Assembly (NCBI GenBank): GCA_019745325.1
Contig: JAIETK010000022.1
Location: forward strand, 62,001 to 126,000
Direction: 5' to 3'
Source of the DNA: Nitrosomonas sp.
GTDB taxonomy: Bacteria; Pseudomonadota; Gammaproteobacteria; Burkholderiales; Nitrosomonadaceae
Length of the DNA stretch: 64,000 nt
The position numbers and the translations under genes were made by a program. Numbering within the stretch: position 1 is the stretch's first letter; every line of letters starts with the position of its first letter. Of this stretch, positions 56,843 through 64,000 are shown piece after piece. The notes under the pieces are model-generated. The model was not told where the DNA came from. It made no database searches and worked only from the letters and a program-made list of their open reading frames with translations.

Positions 56843-58567
56843 ATGTTCACAGAAACGACAATTAAGTTTCGTTTAAATTTAGTATTGATCATGATGGCAA
56901 TGTTGCTAGTGAGTACCGGTACCATTGGTTTGTATGGTTTTAATCAGGGCAATGACAGGCTGGAAACGGTCTACGAGGATCGCTTGATTACTACCGGACA
57001 ACTAAGCTCGATTCTGGATGTTTGGTATCAAGTCCGGGAAAATACCAGAAATGCGGTTGAGTCGAATAATGTTGCGACAGCCAAAACGCTGGGAGACGAT
57101 GCGAACCGCTTGGTCAAGCAAAATGAAGGCGTGTGGGCAAAATATCTTGCAACGTACTTAACGCCTGAAGAAGAGGCGTTGACCAAAACCAAGGGTGAGC
57201 AGCACGTGCAGTATGTGAGTTCAATGAATCGCACGATTCAGTTAGCGTCGTCCGGGGAGTTTGAAGCTGCGGCACGGAATCTGGCTGCCGATACCGTACC
57301 GAAGTTTGCTGCTTTGCGCGATACGGTTTTTGCCTTGCTGGATTTGCAAAGTAAAATTGCCGAGCAGGAATATGCGCAAGCTCAAACCGATTTTCAGACT
57401 ATTTTCATGATTTTATCCGCGATCATGATCGTCAGTATCGTGGCGGCAGCCGTGTTCGGCATGTTGCTATTAAAGTCGATCGTTGACCCGCTGAATGAAG
57501 CCATAGAGATTGCTCATAAAGTCGCGTCGGGAGACCTCACTTCGAATATAACGGTGGGGTCAACCAAGTCGTCGACCGGGAGATTACTGCAAGCATTAAA
57601 AGAGATGAACGATAGCTTGATAGACCTGGTCGGAAAAGTGCGTTCGAGCACGGATCAAATTACCACGGCATCGGGAGAGATTGCATCGGGCAACTCGGAT
57701 CTGAGTCAGCGCACCGAAGAACAAGCGTCAAGCCTGGAAGAAACCGCATCCAGCATGGAAGAATTGACCTCAACCGTCAGACAAAATGCCGATAATGCAC
57801 GCCAAGCGAATCAACTGGCGGCAGGCGCATCGGAAGTTGCAGTCAAGGGAGGTGCGGTAGTGGGGCAAGTGGTGCAAACCATGAGTTCGATCAATGAGAG
57901 TTCCAAGAAGATTGTCGACATCATCAGCGTTATCGACGGGATCGCATTTCAAACCAACATTCTGGCATTGAACGCAGCGGTCGAAGCGGCCCGGGCCGGA
58001 GAGCAAGGCCGCGGCTTTGCGGTGGTGGCGACGGAAGTAAGAACCCTGGCGCAACGTTCAGCAGCGGCGGCAAAAGAGATCAAAGAGCTGATCAGCGACT
58101 CGGTGGCGAAAGTGGAAGACGGTACCCGTCTGGTCGACGAAGCAGGTGCGACGATGGATGAGATCGTGAGCGCGGTGAAACGCGTGACCGATATCATGAG
58201 CGAAATTTCCGCGGCATCGCAAGAACAAAGCTCGGGAATCGAACAGGTCAATCAAGCGGTTACGCAGATGGACGAGGTGACGCAACAGAATGCTGCGCTG
58301 GTGGAAGAAGCGGCTGCCGCCGCCGAATCAATGCAAGAACAAGCGCAATCGCTATCGCAAGCGGTCAGCATATTCAGGCTATCAGGTGGTCATGGAGCGG
58401 TAACGCCGGTTAAGAGAAGTAATCGTCCGGCAGCGGTCGCCAAACTGCCTAGTCGCGGCCCGGCAACGAGAAAAGCGGTGGTAAAATCCAATGCGAGTGT
58501 GGCCAGTGAACCGGCGCCCCGCAAAGTTGCAGCCGGTGGCGGCGGGGGCGACTGGGAAGAATTCTAA
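56843..58567 (+). CDS. Methyl-accepting chemotaxis protein
   Basis: 574 residues: TM1 (about 9-30), four-helix-bundle periplasmic ligand domain (about 35-185), TM2 (about 190-212), HAMP (213-265), then a long coiled coil with the hallmark tip [20 protein letters not shown] and methylation-type Glu/Gln pairs. A flexible basic linker ends in DWEEF at the very C-terminus, a xWxxF pentapeptide of the kind that tethers CheR and CheB. Ribosome site AGGAGG. A strong terminator follows. Ligand unknown. Confidence 0.95.
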   Translation: MFTETTIKFRLNLVLIMMAMLLVSTGTIGLYGFNQGNDRLETVYEDRLITTGQLSSILDVWYQVRENTRNAVESNNVATAKTLGDDANRLVKQNEGVWAKYLATYLTPEEEALTKTKGEQHVQYVSSMNRTIQLASSGEFEAAARNLAADTVPKFAALRDTVFALLDLQSKIAEQEYAQAQTDFQTIFMILSAIMIVSIVAAAVFGMLLLKSIVDPLNEAIEIAHKVASGDLTSNITVGSTKSSTGRLLQALKEMNDSLIDLVGKVRSSTDQITTASGEIASGNSDLSQRTEEQASSLEETASSMEELTSTVRQNADNARQANQLAAGASEVAVKGGAVVGQVVQTMSSINESSKKIVDIISVIDGIAFQTNILALNAAVEAARAGEQGRGFAVVATEVRTLAQRSAAAAKEIKELISDSVAKVEDGTRLVDEAGATMDEIVSAVKRVTDIMSEISAASQEQSSGIEQVNQAVTQMDEVTQQNAALVEEAAAAAESMQEQAQSLSQAVSIFRLSGGHGAVTPVKRSNRPAAVAKLPSRGPATRKAVVKSNASVASEPAPRKVAAGGGGGDWEEF

Positions 58568-58598
58568 AGCTTATCCAGTCGTAGTCAGAATAACGAAG

Positions 58599-58629
58599 CA
58601 CCACCTGGTTTCCAGGTGGTGTTTTTTTT
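58599..58629 (+). terminator. Strong intrinsic terminator of cheW-MCP
   Basis: CACCACCTGG (58599-58608) pairs perfectly with 58612-58621, three-base loop, followed by eight T. Confidence 0.95.
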
Positions 58630-58738
58630 GGTAGCTGCATGACTGAAGTTTGTTCCAAGGCGATGTCATAACCCGCTCGTTCGATTTACGGGCTATTCAT
58701 ATAAATCAACATGAAATCATACGGTTGAATAGTTTTTT

Positions 58739-58891
58739 ATGAAATCGATGCCGTTGCCGGAGTTAATGCAAAAAGATCTCGACAGTTGCACCGATTGTTA
58801 CAATAATGAAGGAATCCATCAGAGTAACGCCAAAAAATATTCGAATTTTGGATTGTTATTGAATCCGATCCACATCAGCCCCAAACCTTAA
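58739..58891 (+). pseudogene. Probable C-terminal remnant of an IS481/IS3-type transposase
   Basis: A 50-codon frame contains LMQKDLDSCTDCYNNEGIHQ, which recalls the DLDxWLDYYNxERTHQG segment near the end of DDE integrase-type transposases of the IS481 group. No ribosome site, no catalytic DDE residues, and no IS ends found. It lies in the otherwise empty 58630-58946 gap before the RND gene, so it is probably insertion-sequence debris. The match is from memory of the motif. Confidence 0.4.
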
Positions 58892-58946
58892 TTTGCTATA
58901 AATGCTTGAATTTTGCGAGGGGTACTAAAAATACGGTAACAGCGAC

Positions 58947-61900
58947 ATGGCTAAATTTTTTCTTGAAAGGCCGATTTTTGCCTCGGTATTGTCAATCATC
59001 ATTGTGCTCGCCGGTTTGGCTGCGGTTGTGCAATTACCGGTTGAGCAGTATCCCCGCATCACCCCGCCTACGGTCATCGTAACCGCAACCTTTCCGGGTG
59101 CGAGTGCTGAAACCATGATTAAAACCGTAGCTGCACCCATCGAAGAAAAATTGAGCGCCATCGAAGGATTGCTGTACTTCAATTCCAGTGCGGATTCCAG
59201 CGGCCGGCTGACGATTACGGTTACCTTTGAAATCGGAACGGATGTCGACCGGGCTGTGTTTAATGTCAGTAACGAAGTCAATACCGCGTTGGCGCGCTTG
59301 CCCGATGAAGTCAGGCGGACCGGTATTACGGTGCAGAAGCGCTCCAATGATTTACTCCTGGTTTTTGCGTTGACTTCCAAGGAATCCAGCCATAACACCC
59401 TGTTTCTGAGCAACTTTATTACGATCAATTTGTTGGACGATTTACGACGGGCCACAGGTGTGGGCGAAGCACGGATTTTCGGGGCGCAGGATTACGCCAT
59501 GCGGATCTGGTTGCGGCCTGATCGCATGGCGCAACTGGGCATCACCACCAGCGATATCGTGAACGCCATCCGTGCGCAAAATGCGCAGCAAGCGATTGGG
59601 AAAATCGGCCAGGAACCGGCGCTGGTTGATCAGCAACTGGTCTATACGGTAACTGCGAAAGGCCGGTTACTGGAACCGGAGCAATTCGAAGAGATCATCC
59701 TGCGCTCCGATGGCATGCGCGGTGTGTTGTATTTGAAGGATGTCGCGCGCATTGAACTCGGCGCGCAGGATTATGCAACGCGCACATTGCTGAACGGTCA
59801 CCCCGGTCTTGGGATCGGAATTTTTCTGCGGTCCGGTGCCAATGCGCTGGAAACCGCAGCGGCTGTCAAAGCCAGAATGCAGGAACTGAAACAGTATTTT
59901 CCGGAGGGGGTGGAGTACGTCATTTCCTACGATACCAGTGTGTTTGTCAAAGCATCGATCTGGGAAGTCGTGAAGACCTTGGGAGAAGCTTTGTTGCTGG
60001 TGGTGCTGGTAGTCTATCTATTCTTGCAAAGCTGGCGGGCAACCCTCATTCCGGTCATCGCCATCCCGATCTCGTTGATCGGCACATTTGCCGGGTTGTG
60101 GTTGCTGGGATACTCCATTAATACGCTAACGCTTTTTGCCATGGTGCTGTCGATCGGCATCGTCGTCGACGATGCCATCGTGGTGCTGGAAAATATCGAA
60201 CGTCTGATCTCGCAGGAAAAGCTATCACCCCTGGATGCCGCAATGAAAGCGATGCAGCAGGTTTCCAGCGCGGTGGTGGCGATGACCATGGTATTGGCAG
60301 CGGTTTTCGTACCGGTAGCTTTTTTGGGAGGCATTGCCGGGGAACTGTACCAGCAATTCGCGGTAACGGTCGCTGTTGCCGGCGTGATTTCAGGTATCGT
60401 GGCGTTAACGTTGACACCGACTTTATGCGCGATGTTGTTGCGATCCACGCACCGGCAATCGGCTTTTTTTACCTGGTTTGACCGTCATTTCGAGCGGACG
60501 CGCCGGTTTTATGTCGGCATGGTCGGTCTGAGTCTGCGTCATTCGATTAAAAGCGCGTTGCTATTCATGGCAGTGATTATGTGTGTATTCATTCTGGTGA
60601 GAAACATACCGGATAGTTTCGTGCCGCCGGAAGATCAAGGGTTTGTGCTCGGCGCGGTGATTTTGCCCGACGGCGCCGCGCTTGGCCGCACCATCCGAAC
60701 CGCCGATGCCATTACGGCTGAAATGGCCAAGCTGTCCGGCGTTACTTTCCAGTTTGCTGTCAACGGCTTGGATTTTATTGGCGGCGGCAACAAAACCAAT
60801 GTGTCGACGATTTTCTTGCGGATGCAGGATTGGTCCGAGCGCACAACGACAGCGGAAGACGTGGTAAAAAAAATGTCGGAAGTCGGCGCGCAGCAGCCGG
60901 ATGGGATAGCCATTGCCTTTAACCCGCCGGCGATTCGCGGGCTTGGCAGTACCGGCGGGTTTGAATTTTTTGTGCAGAGCCGGACAAACTCCGATCCGGT
61001 GCAATTGGCGCGTGTGGTCGACGAATTGATGCAAACGCTGCGGCAAGAGCCCAAGCTGGCAACGGTCAATTCATTTCTGCGGACATCGGTGCCGCAATAT
61101 TTCATTGAGGTCGATGATGCCAAGGCAATCGCGCAAGGCGTGTCGATATCGGATATTTATGCAACGCTGCAAAGTACCATGGGTACCTTTTATGTGAATG
61201 ATTTCAATCGCTCCGGACGAACTTACCGCGTGCAATTGCAAGCGGAAGCGCCATTTCGCATGACGGCGGAGGATCTCGGCAAAGTGTATGTGCGTTCCGA
61301 GTCGGGCGCAATGATCCCGCTATCGGCTTTAAGCACGGTGAAGCACATTGTCGGCGCGGAACAACTGGAGCGGTTCAATGGTTTGTTAGCGGCTAAAGTG
61401 ATGGGTAGCGGCGCGAAGGGGGTGAGTTCGGGGGAAGCGATTGCACGGGTGGAAGAGGTCGCCGCCGGAACATTACCGGATGGTTATCAGATCGCTTGGA
61501 CGGGGGCAGCTTTCCAGGAGAAAAAAATGGGATCGGCCGCGATTATTGCGCTGAGTCTCGCGGTCGTGATGGTTTTCCTGATTTTAGCGGCGCAGTTTGA
61601 GACTTGGGCGCTGCCGCTGGCGGTCATCATGGCGATTCCTTTTGCGATGGCCGGCGCGTTGCTGGCGATTTTGCTGCGCGGCATGCCGAATGATATTTAT
61701 TTTCAGATTGGTATGGTGACTTTGGTCGGATTGACCGCGAAGAATGCGATATTGCTGGTCGAATTTGCCAATCAGAAAATGAAACAAGGCATGGCAGTCT
61801 CCCATGCCGCTTTGCAGTCGGCGCAACTGCGTTTCCGTCCTATCGTGATGACTTCGATGGCTTTCATACTGGGTGTCGTGCCGCTGGTACTGGCTACCGG

Positions 61901-62087
61901 CGCCGGTTCGGCAGCCCGGCAATCGATGGGAACCGGCGTTTTTGGCGGCATGATATTGGCCACGGCGGTCGCGACAATTTTTGTGCCATTATTTTTCTCT
62001 TGGTTTGTACGCAGGCAAAATCCCGGACAACCCGGGAGTAATAATAAAGCCACGCAACAGCAACCAATCGCATCGATCGATCGATAG
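58947..62087 (+). CDS. RND efflux permease (HAE1, AcrB-like)
   Basis: 1046 residues, twelve helices with two large periplasmic loops. FFLERPIFASVLSI opens it; the proton-relay Asp pair is in GIVVDDAIVVLENIER (TM4), and GLTAKNAILLVEFA is the TM10 region. Complete and apparently functional. It works as a trimer with a periplasmic adaptor and an outer-membrane channel; neither gene is beside it here, so partners must come from elsewhere. The substrate may be drugs, bile-like compounds or solvents. The start at 58947 is preceded by a poor ribosome site. Confidence 0.92.
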   Translation: MAKFFLERPIFASVLSIIIVLAGLAAVVQLPVEQYPRITPPTVIVTATFPGASAETMIKTVAAPIEEKLSAIEGLLYFNSSADSSGRLTITVTFEIGTDVDRAVFNVSNEVNTALARLPDEVRRTGITVQKRSNDLLLVFALTSKESSHNTLFLSNFITINLLDDLRRATGVGEARIFGAQDYAMRIWLRPDRMAQLGITTSDIVNAIRAQNAQQAIGKIGQEPALVDQQLVYTVTAKGRLLEPEQFEEIILRSDGMRGVLYLKDVARIELGAQDYATRTLLNGHPGLGIGIFLRSGANALETAAAVKARMQELKQYFPEGVEYVISYDTSVFVKASIWEVVKTLGEALLLVVLVVYLFLQSWRATLIPVIAIPISLIGTFAGLWLLGYSINTLTLFAMVLSIGIVVDDAIVVLENIERLISQEKLSPLDAAMKAMQQVSSAVVAMTMVLAAVFVPVAFLGGIAGELYQQFAVTVAVAGVISGIVALTLTPTLCAMLLRSTHRQSAFFTWFDRHFERTRRFYVGMVGLSLRHSIKSALLFMAVIMCVFILVRNIPDSFVPPEDQGFVLGAVILPDGAALGRTIRTADAITAEMAKLSGVTFQFAVNGLDFIGGGNKTNVSTIFLRMQDWSERTTTAEDVVKKMSEVGAQQPDGIAIAFNPPAIRGLGSTGGFEFFVQSRTNSDPVQLARVVDELMQTLRQEPKLATVNSFLRTSVPQYFIEVDDAKAIAQGVSISDIYATLQSTMGTFYVNDFNRSGRTYRVQLQAEAPFRMTAEDLGKVYVRSESGAMIPLSALSTVKHIVGAEQLERFNGLLAAKVMGSGAKGVSSGEAIARVEEVAAGTLPDGYQIAWTGAAFQEKKMGSAAIIALSLAVVMVFLILAAQFETWALPLAVIMAIPFAMAGALLAILLRGMPNDIYFQIGMVTLVGLTAKNAILLVEFANQKMKQGMAVSHAALQSAQLRFRPIVMTSMAFILGVVPLVLATGAGSAARQSMGTGVFGGMILATAVATIFVPLFFSWFVRRQNPGQPGSNNKATQQQPIASIDR

Positions 62088-62177
62088 GCGAGGAATCTGC
62101 AGGATAAACCCGGCGGAATGCAATCCAATGAAAAGTGTTGCCGCGTGTAGACTGTGATTTCGGCTACAATCACAGGT

Positions 62178-63875
62178 ATGAATTTAAGTAAAACGAAAAT
62201 ATTGCAGCCCCTTCAGAAAAAAATCGGAAATACCAATATTATCCTGATCGGCATGATGGGCGCCGGCAAAACCACGATCGGCAAGGCGCTGGCCAGCTCT
62301 TTGAACAAAGAGTTCATTGATTCCGATCATGAGATTCAGAAGCGCACCGGTGTAAAAATCCCGGTCATTTTTGAAATCGAAGGGGAAGCCGGATTCCGCA
62401 AGCGCGAATCGGAAGCGTTATTTGATTTGGCGCATAAAAGCAACGTTGTGCTGGCGACCGGCGGTGGAGCCATTCTGAGTCCGGACAACCGCCGGTTGTT
62501 ACGGCGCAGCGGTATCGTTATCTATCTGCGGGCATCCGTCAATGATTTATACCGGCGTACCCGGCATGACAAGAACCGGCCGTTGCTGCAGACCGATAAC
62601 TTGTACGGCCGGTTGAGCGAACTTTATGGCCAGCGCGATTCTCTGTATCGCGAAACAGCGCATTTGATCATCGATAGCGGCAAGCAAGGCGTTCGTTTTC
62701 TGGTTCAAAAACTTATCAATCAATTAATCTCTGAAGACCTCGATCACATTATGCACGGTAGTGACATGAACGCTATGCAAACCATTACGGTAGATTTTAC
62801 ATCTTCATCCGAGAAACGCAGTTATCCGATCCATGTCGGTCACGGGATTTTGCAGCAGGCCGATTTGATTGCATCTTGCTTGCCGCAAAAACGGGTGGCG
62901 ATTGTCAGCAATACCACCGTTGCGCCATTGTATCTGGATCAATTGCGCGCAGCTCTGGAAGCCAAAGGAGTCGTTTCCCTTCCGATTATTCTTCCCGATG
63001 GAGAAGCCCATAAGAATTGGGAAACATTGAATTTGATTTATGACGCGCTGCTGACAAACCATTGCGAGCGCAAAACCGCTATTTTGGCGCTGGGTGGCGG
63101 CGTGGTCGGCGATTTGACTGGATTTGCCGCAGCCACTTATTTGCGCGGCGTGCCGTTCATCCAGATTCCAACCACGCTCTTGGCGCAAGTGGATTCTTCG
63201 GTCGGCGGTAAAACCGGCATCAATCATCCGTTGGGCAAAAATATGATCGGTGCGTTTTATCAGCCGCGTTTGGTTTTAACCGATAGCGCAACGCTGAATA
63301 CCCTGCCCGACCGGGAATTGCGTGCGGGAATCGCCGAGATTATTAAATATGGCCTGATTCGCGATCCGGCGTTTTTCGAATGGCTGGAACAAAATATGCA
63401 TCGTTTGCTGGCGCGAGATCCGATGACGCTGAACGAAGCGATCCGGCGAAGCTGCGAGAACAAGGCTGAAATCGTGGCGTCCGATGAACAGGAAAAAGGT
63501 GTGCGGGCGTTATTGAATTTAGGCCATACCTTTGGTCACGCAATCGAAAATGGCATGGGATACGGTGTCTGGTTGCATGGCGAAGCGGTGGCGGCTGGAA
63601 CCATACTGGCGGCGGAGCTGTCGCGCCGCATGAAACTGATTGGTGAAGCGGATGTGATTCGAATCCGCAGAATTTTTCTCCAGGCGGGTTTGCCGGTTGT
63701 CGCGCCCGCGATGCCCGTGGAAAAGTATCTGCAATTGATGACGCTGGATAAAAAGGTCGAATCCGGTAAAACACGATTTATCGTTCTGAATCGCATTGGA
63801 GAAGCGGTGATGCGCGCCGATGTTCCAGCCGATCTCCTCAACGACACGATTCTGGCTTGCATGCCGCATGAGTAA
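62178..63875 (+). CDS. aroKB: Shikimate kinase and 3-dehydroquinate synthase in one frame
   Basis: 565 residues. Residues 17 to about 190 are AroK: Walker [10 protein letters not shown] (25-33), [17 protein letters not shown] and the lid RHDKNRPLL. Residues 197 to 565 are Aro[45 protein letters not shown] and GHTFGHAIE (zinc His). The frame runs across with no stop. An internal ATG at 62766 could start AroB alone, but has no good ribosome site. It catalyses steps 2 and 5 of aromatic amino-acid synthesis. These genes are usually separate neighbours, so this is a fusion or a very recent frame joining. dgt overlaps the 3' end. Confidence 0.9.
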   Translation: MNLSKTKILQPLQKKIGNTNIILIGMMGAGKTTIGKALASSLNKEFIDSDHEIQKRTGVKIPVIFEIEGEAGFRKRESEALFDLAHKSNVVLATGGGAILSPDNRRLLRRSGIVIYLRASVNDLYRRTRHDKNRPLLQTDNLYGRLSELYGQRDSLYRETAHLIIDSGKQGVRFLVQKLINQLISEDLDHIMHGSDMNAMQTITVDFTSSSEKRSYPIHVGHGILQQADLIASCLPQKRVAIVSNTTVAPLYLDQLRAALEAKGVVSLPIILPDGEAHKNWETLNLIYDALLTNHCERKTAILALGGGVVGDLTGFAAATYLRGVPFIQIPTTLLAQVDSSVGGKTGINHPLGKNMIGAFYQPRLVLTDSATLNTLPDRELRAGIAEIIKYGLIRDPAFFEWLEQNMHRLLARDPMTLNEAIRRSCENKAEIVASDEQEKGVRALLNLGHTFGHAIENGMGYGVWLHGEAVAAGTILAAELSRRMKLIGEADVIRIRRIFLQAGLPVVAPAMPVEKYLQLMTLDKKVESGKTRFIVLNRIGEAVMRADVPADLLNDTILACMPHE

Positions 63876-64000
63876 GCTTGCCGGTTATGCAGTGTCCTGC
63901 GAGAATTCACGAGGGCGCGCGATTGATGAGGATCCGCCGGCCGGTCGCAGCGAATTTCAGCGGGACCGGGATCGCATCATTCATTCGGCGGCTTTCCGCC
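63868..64000 (+). CDS. dgt: dGTP triphosphohydrolase-like protein, 5' part
   Basis: First 44 codons only; the gene runs past the window. It starts 8 bp inside the aroB end. [15 protein letters not shown] (about residues 30-44) is the HD-domain entry of Dgt, which hydrolyses dGTP to deoxyguanosine and triphosphate. The order aroK-aroB-dgt is common in betaproteobacteria. The preceding ENSRGR segment agrees with the family start. Confidence 0.85.
   Translation, partial: MSKLAGYAVSCENSRGRAIDEDPPAGRSEFQRDRDRIIHSAAFR

Overview
The window looks like a betaproteobacterial chromosome, most probably a Nitrosomonas-type ammonia oxidiser (Nitrosomonadaceae). This rests on gene order known from that group (tyrS / M23 peptidase / anmK / erpA / bactofilin / argC / rpsI / rplM, and aroK-aroB-dgt), a serine-glyoxylate aminotransferase gene and moderate base composition. 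It is inferred from gene content, not from a marker gene.

Layout. 1-9143 is ordinary core-like sequence: a lipoprotein fragment, a POT peptide transporter, a four-gene translationally coupled cluster (papain-like C39 protein, RimK-like ATP-grasp ligase, GCS2-type carboxylate-amine ligase, N-formylglutamate amidohydrolase-like protein) probably making or trimming a small peptide-like amide, an AI-2E family membrane protein, and a periplasmic MsrA-thioredoxin-MsrB fusion. 9144-14430 is AT-richer and eroded: an orphan membrane protein, broken genes, short repeats, a chain of overlapping tiny ORFs, and remnants of a toxin gene and an integrase gene whose intact relatives lie further right.

14430-26143 is a tRNA-Asn integration hotspot. 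The 3' half of tRNA-Asn (26068-26113) is repeated perfectly (46 bp) at 18223-18268 and imperfectly at 14430-14475. The right-hand element (18223-26113) is a complete small integrative element: tyrosine integrase, HigBA-type toxin-antitoxin, AlpA-like regulator, HUH replication protein, a DUF262 + HEPN gene pair that looks like a phage-defence module, and a ParE-type toxin-antitoxin next to the tRNA. The left-hand segment (14430-18268) carries a Crp/Fnr-type regulator, a small membrane protein and a KtrAB-like K+ uptake pair, but no integrase.

26430-40697 returns to core genes: aminotransferase, surface polysaccharide genes (WbpL-like, WbpM-like, rfbA, rfbC), an ABC exporter whose nucleotide-binding motifs have decayed, radA, a ceramidase-like protein, an EAL protein, rhlE and tyrS. 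40853-51379 holds cell-wall, Fe-S, bactofilin, argC, ribosomal protein, holA, lptE and leuS genes. 51470-58567 has a DevBCA-like ABC exporter, dodecin, an M48 lipoprotein protease, a VOC protein, and cheW plus an MCP. 58947-64000 has a stand-alone RND permease, an aroK-aroB gene read as one continuous frame, and the start of dgt.

Two families of short repeats of about 145 bp sit mostly at the 3' ends of genes. One has two copies with a conserved core but different terminal inverted repeats. The best candidates for something little described are the DUF262-HEPN pair, the C39/RimK/GCS2/NFGA cluster, the tandem tRNA-Asn array and the repeat family with exchanged ends.
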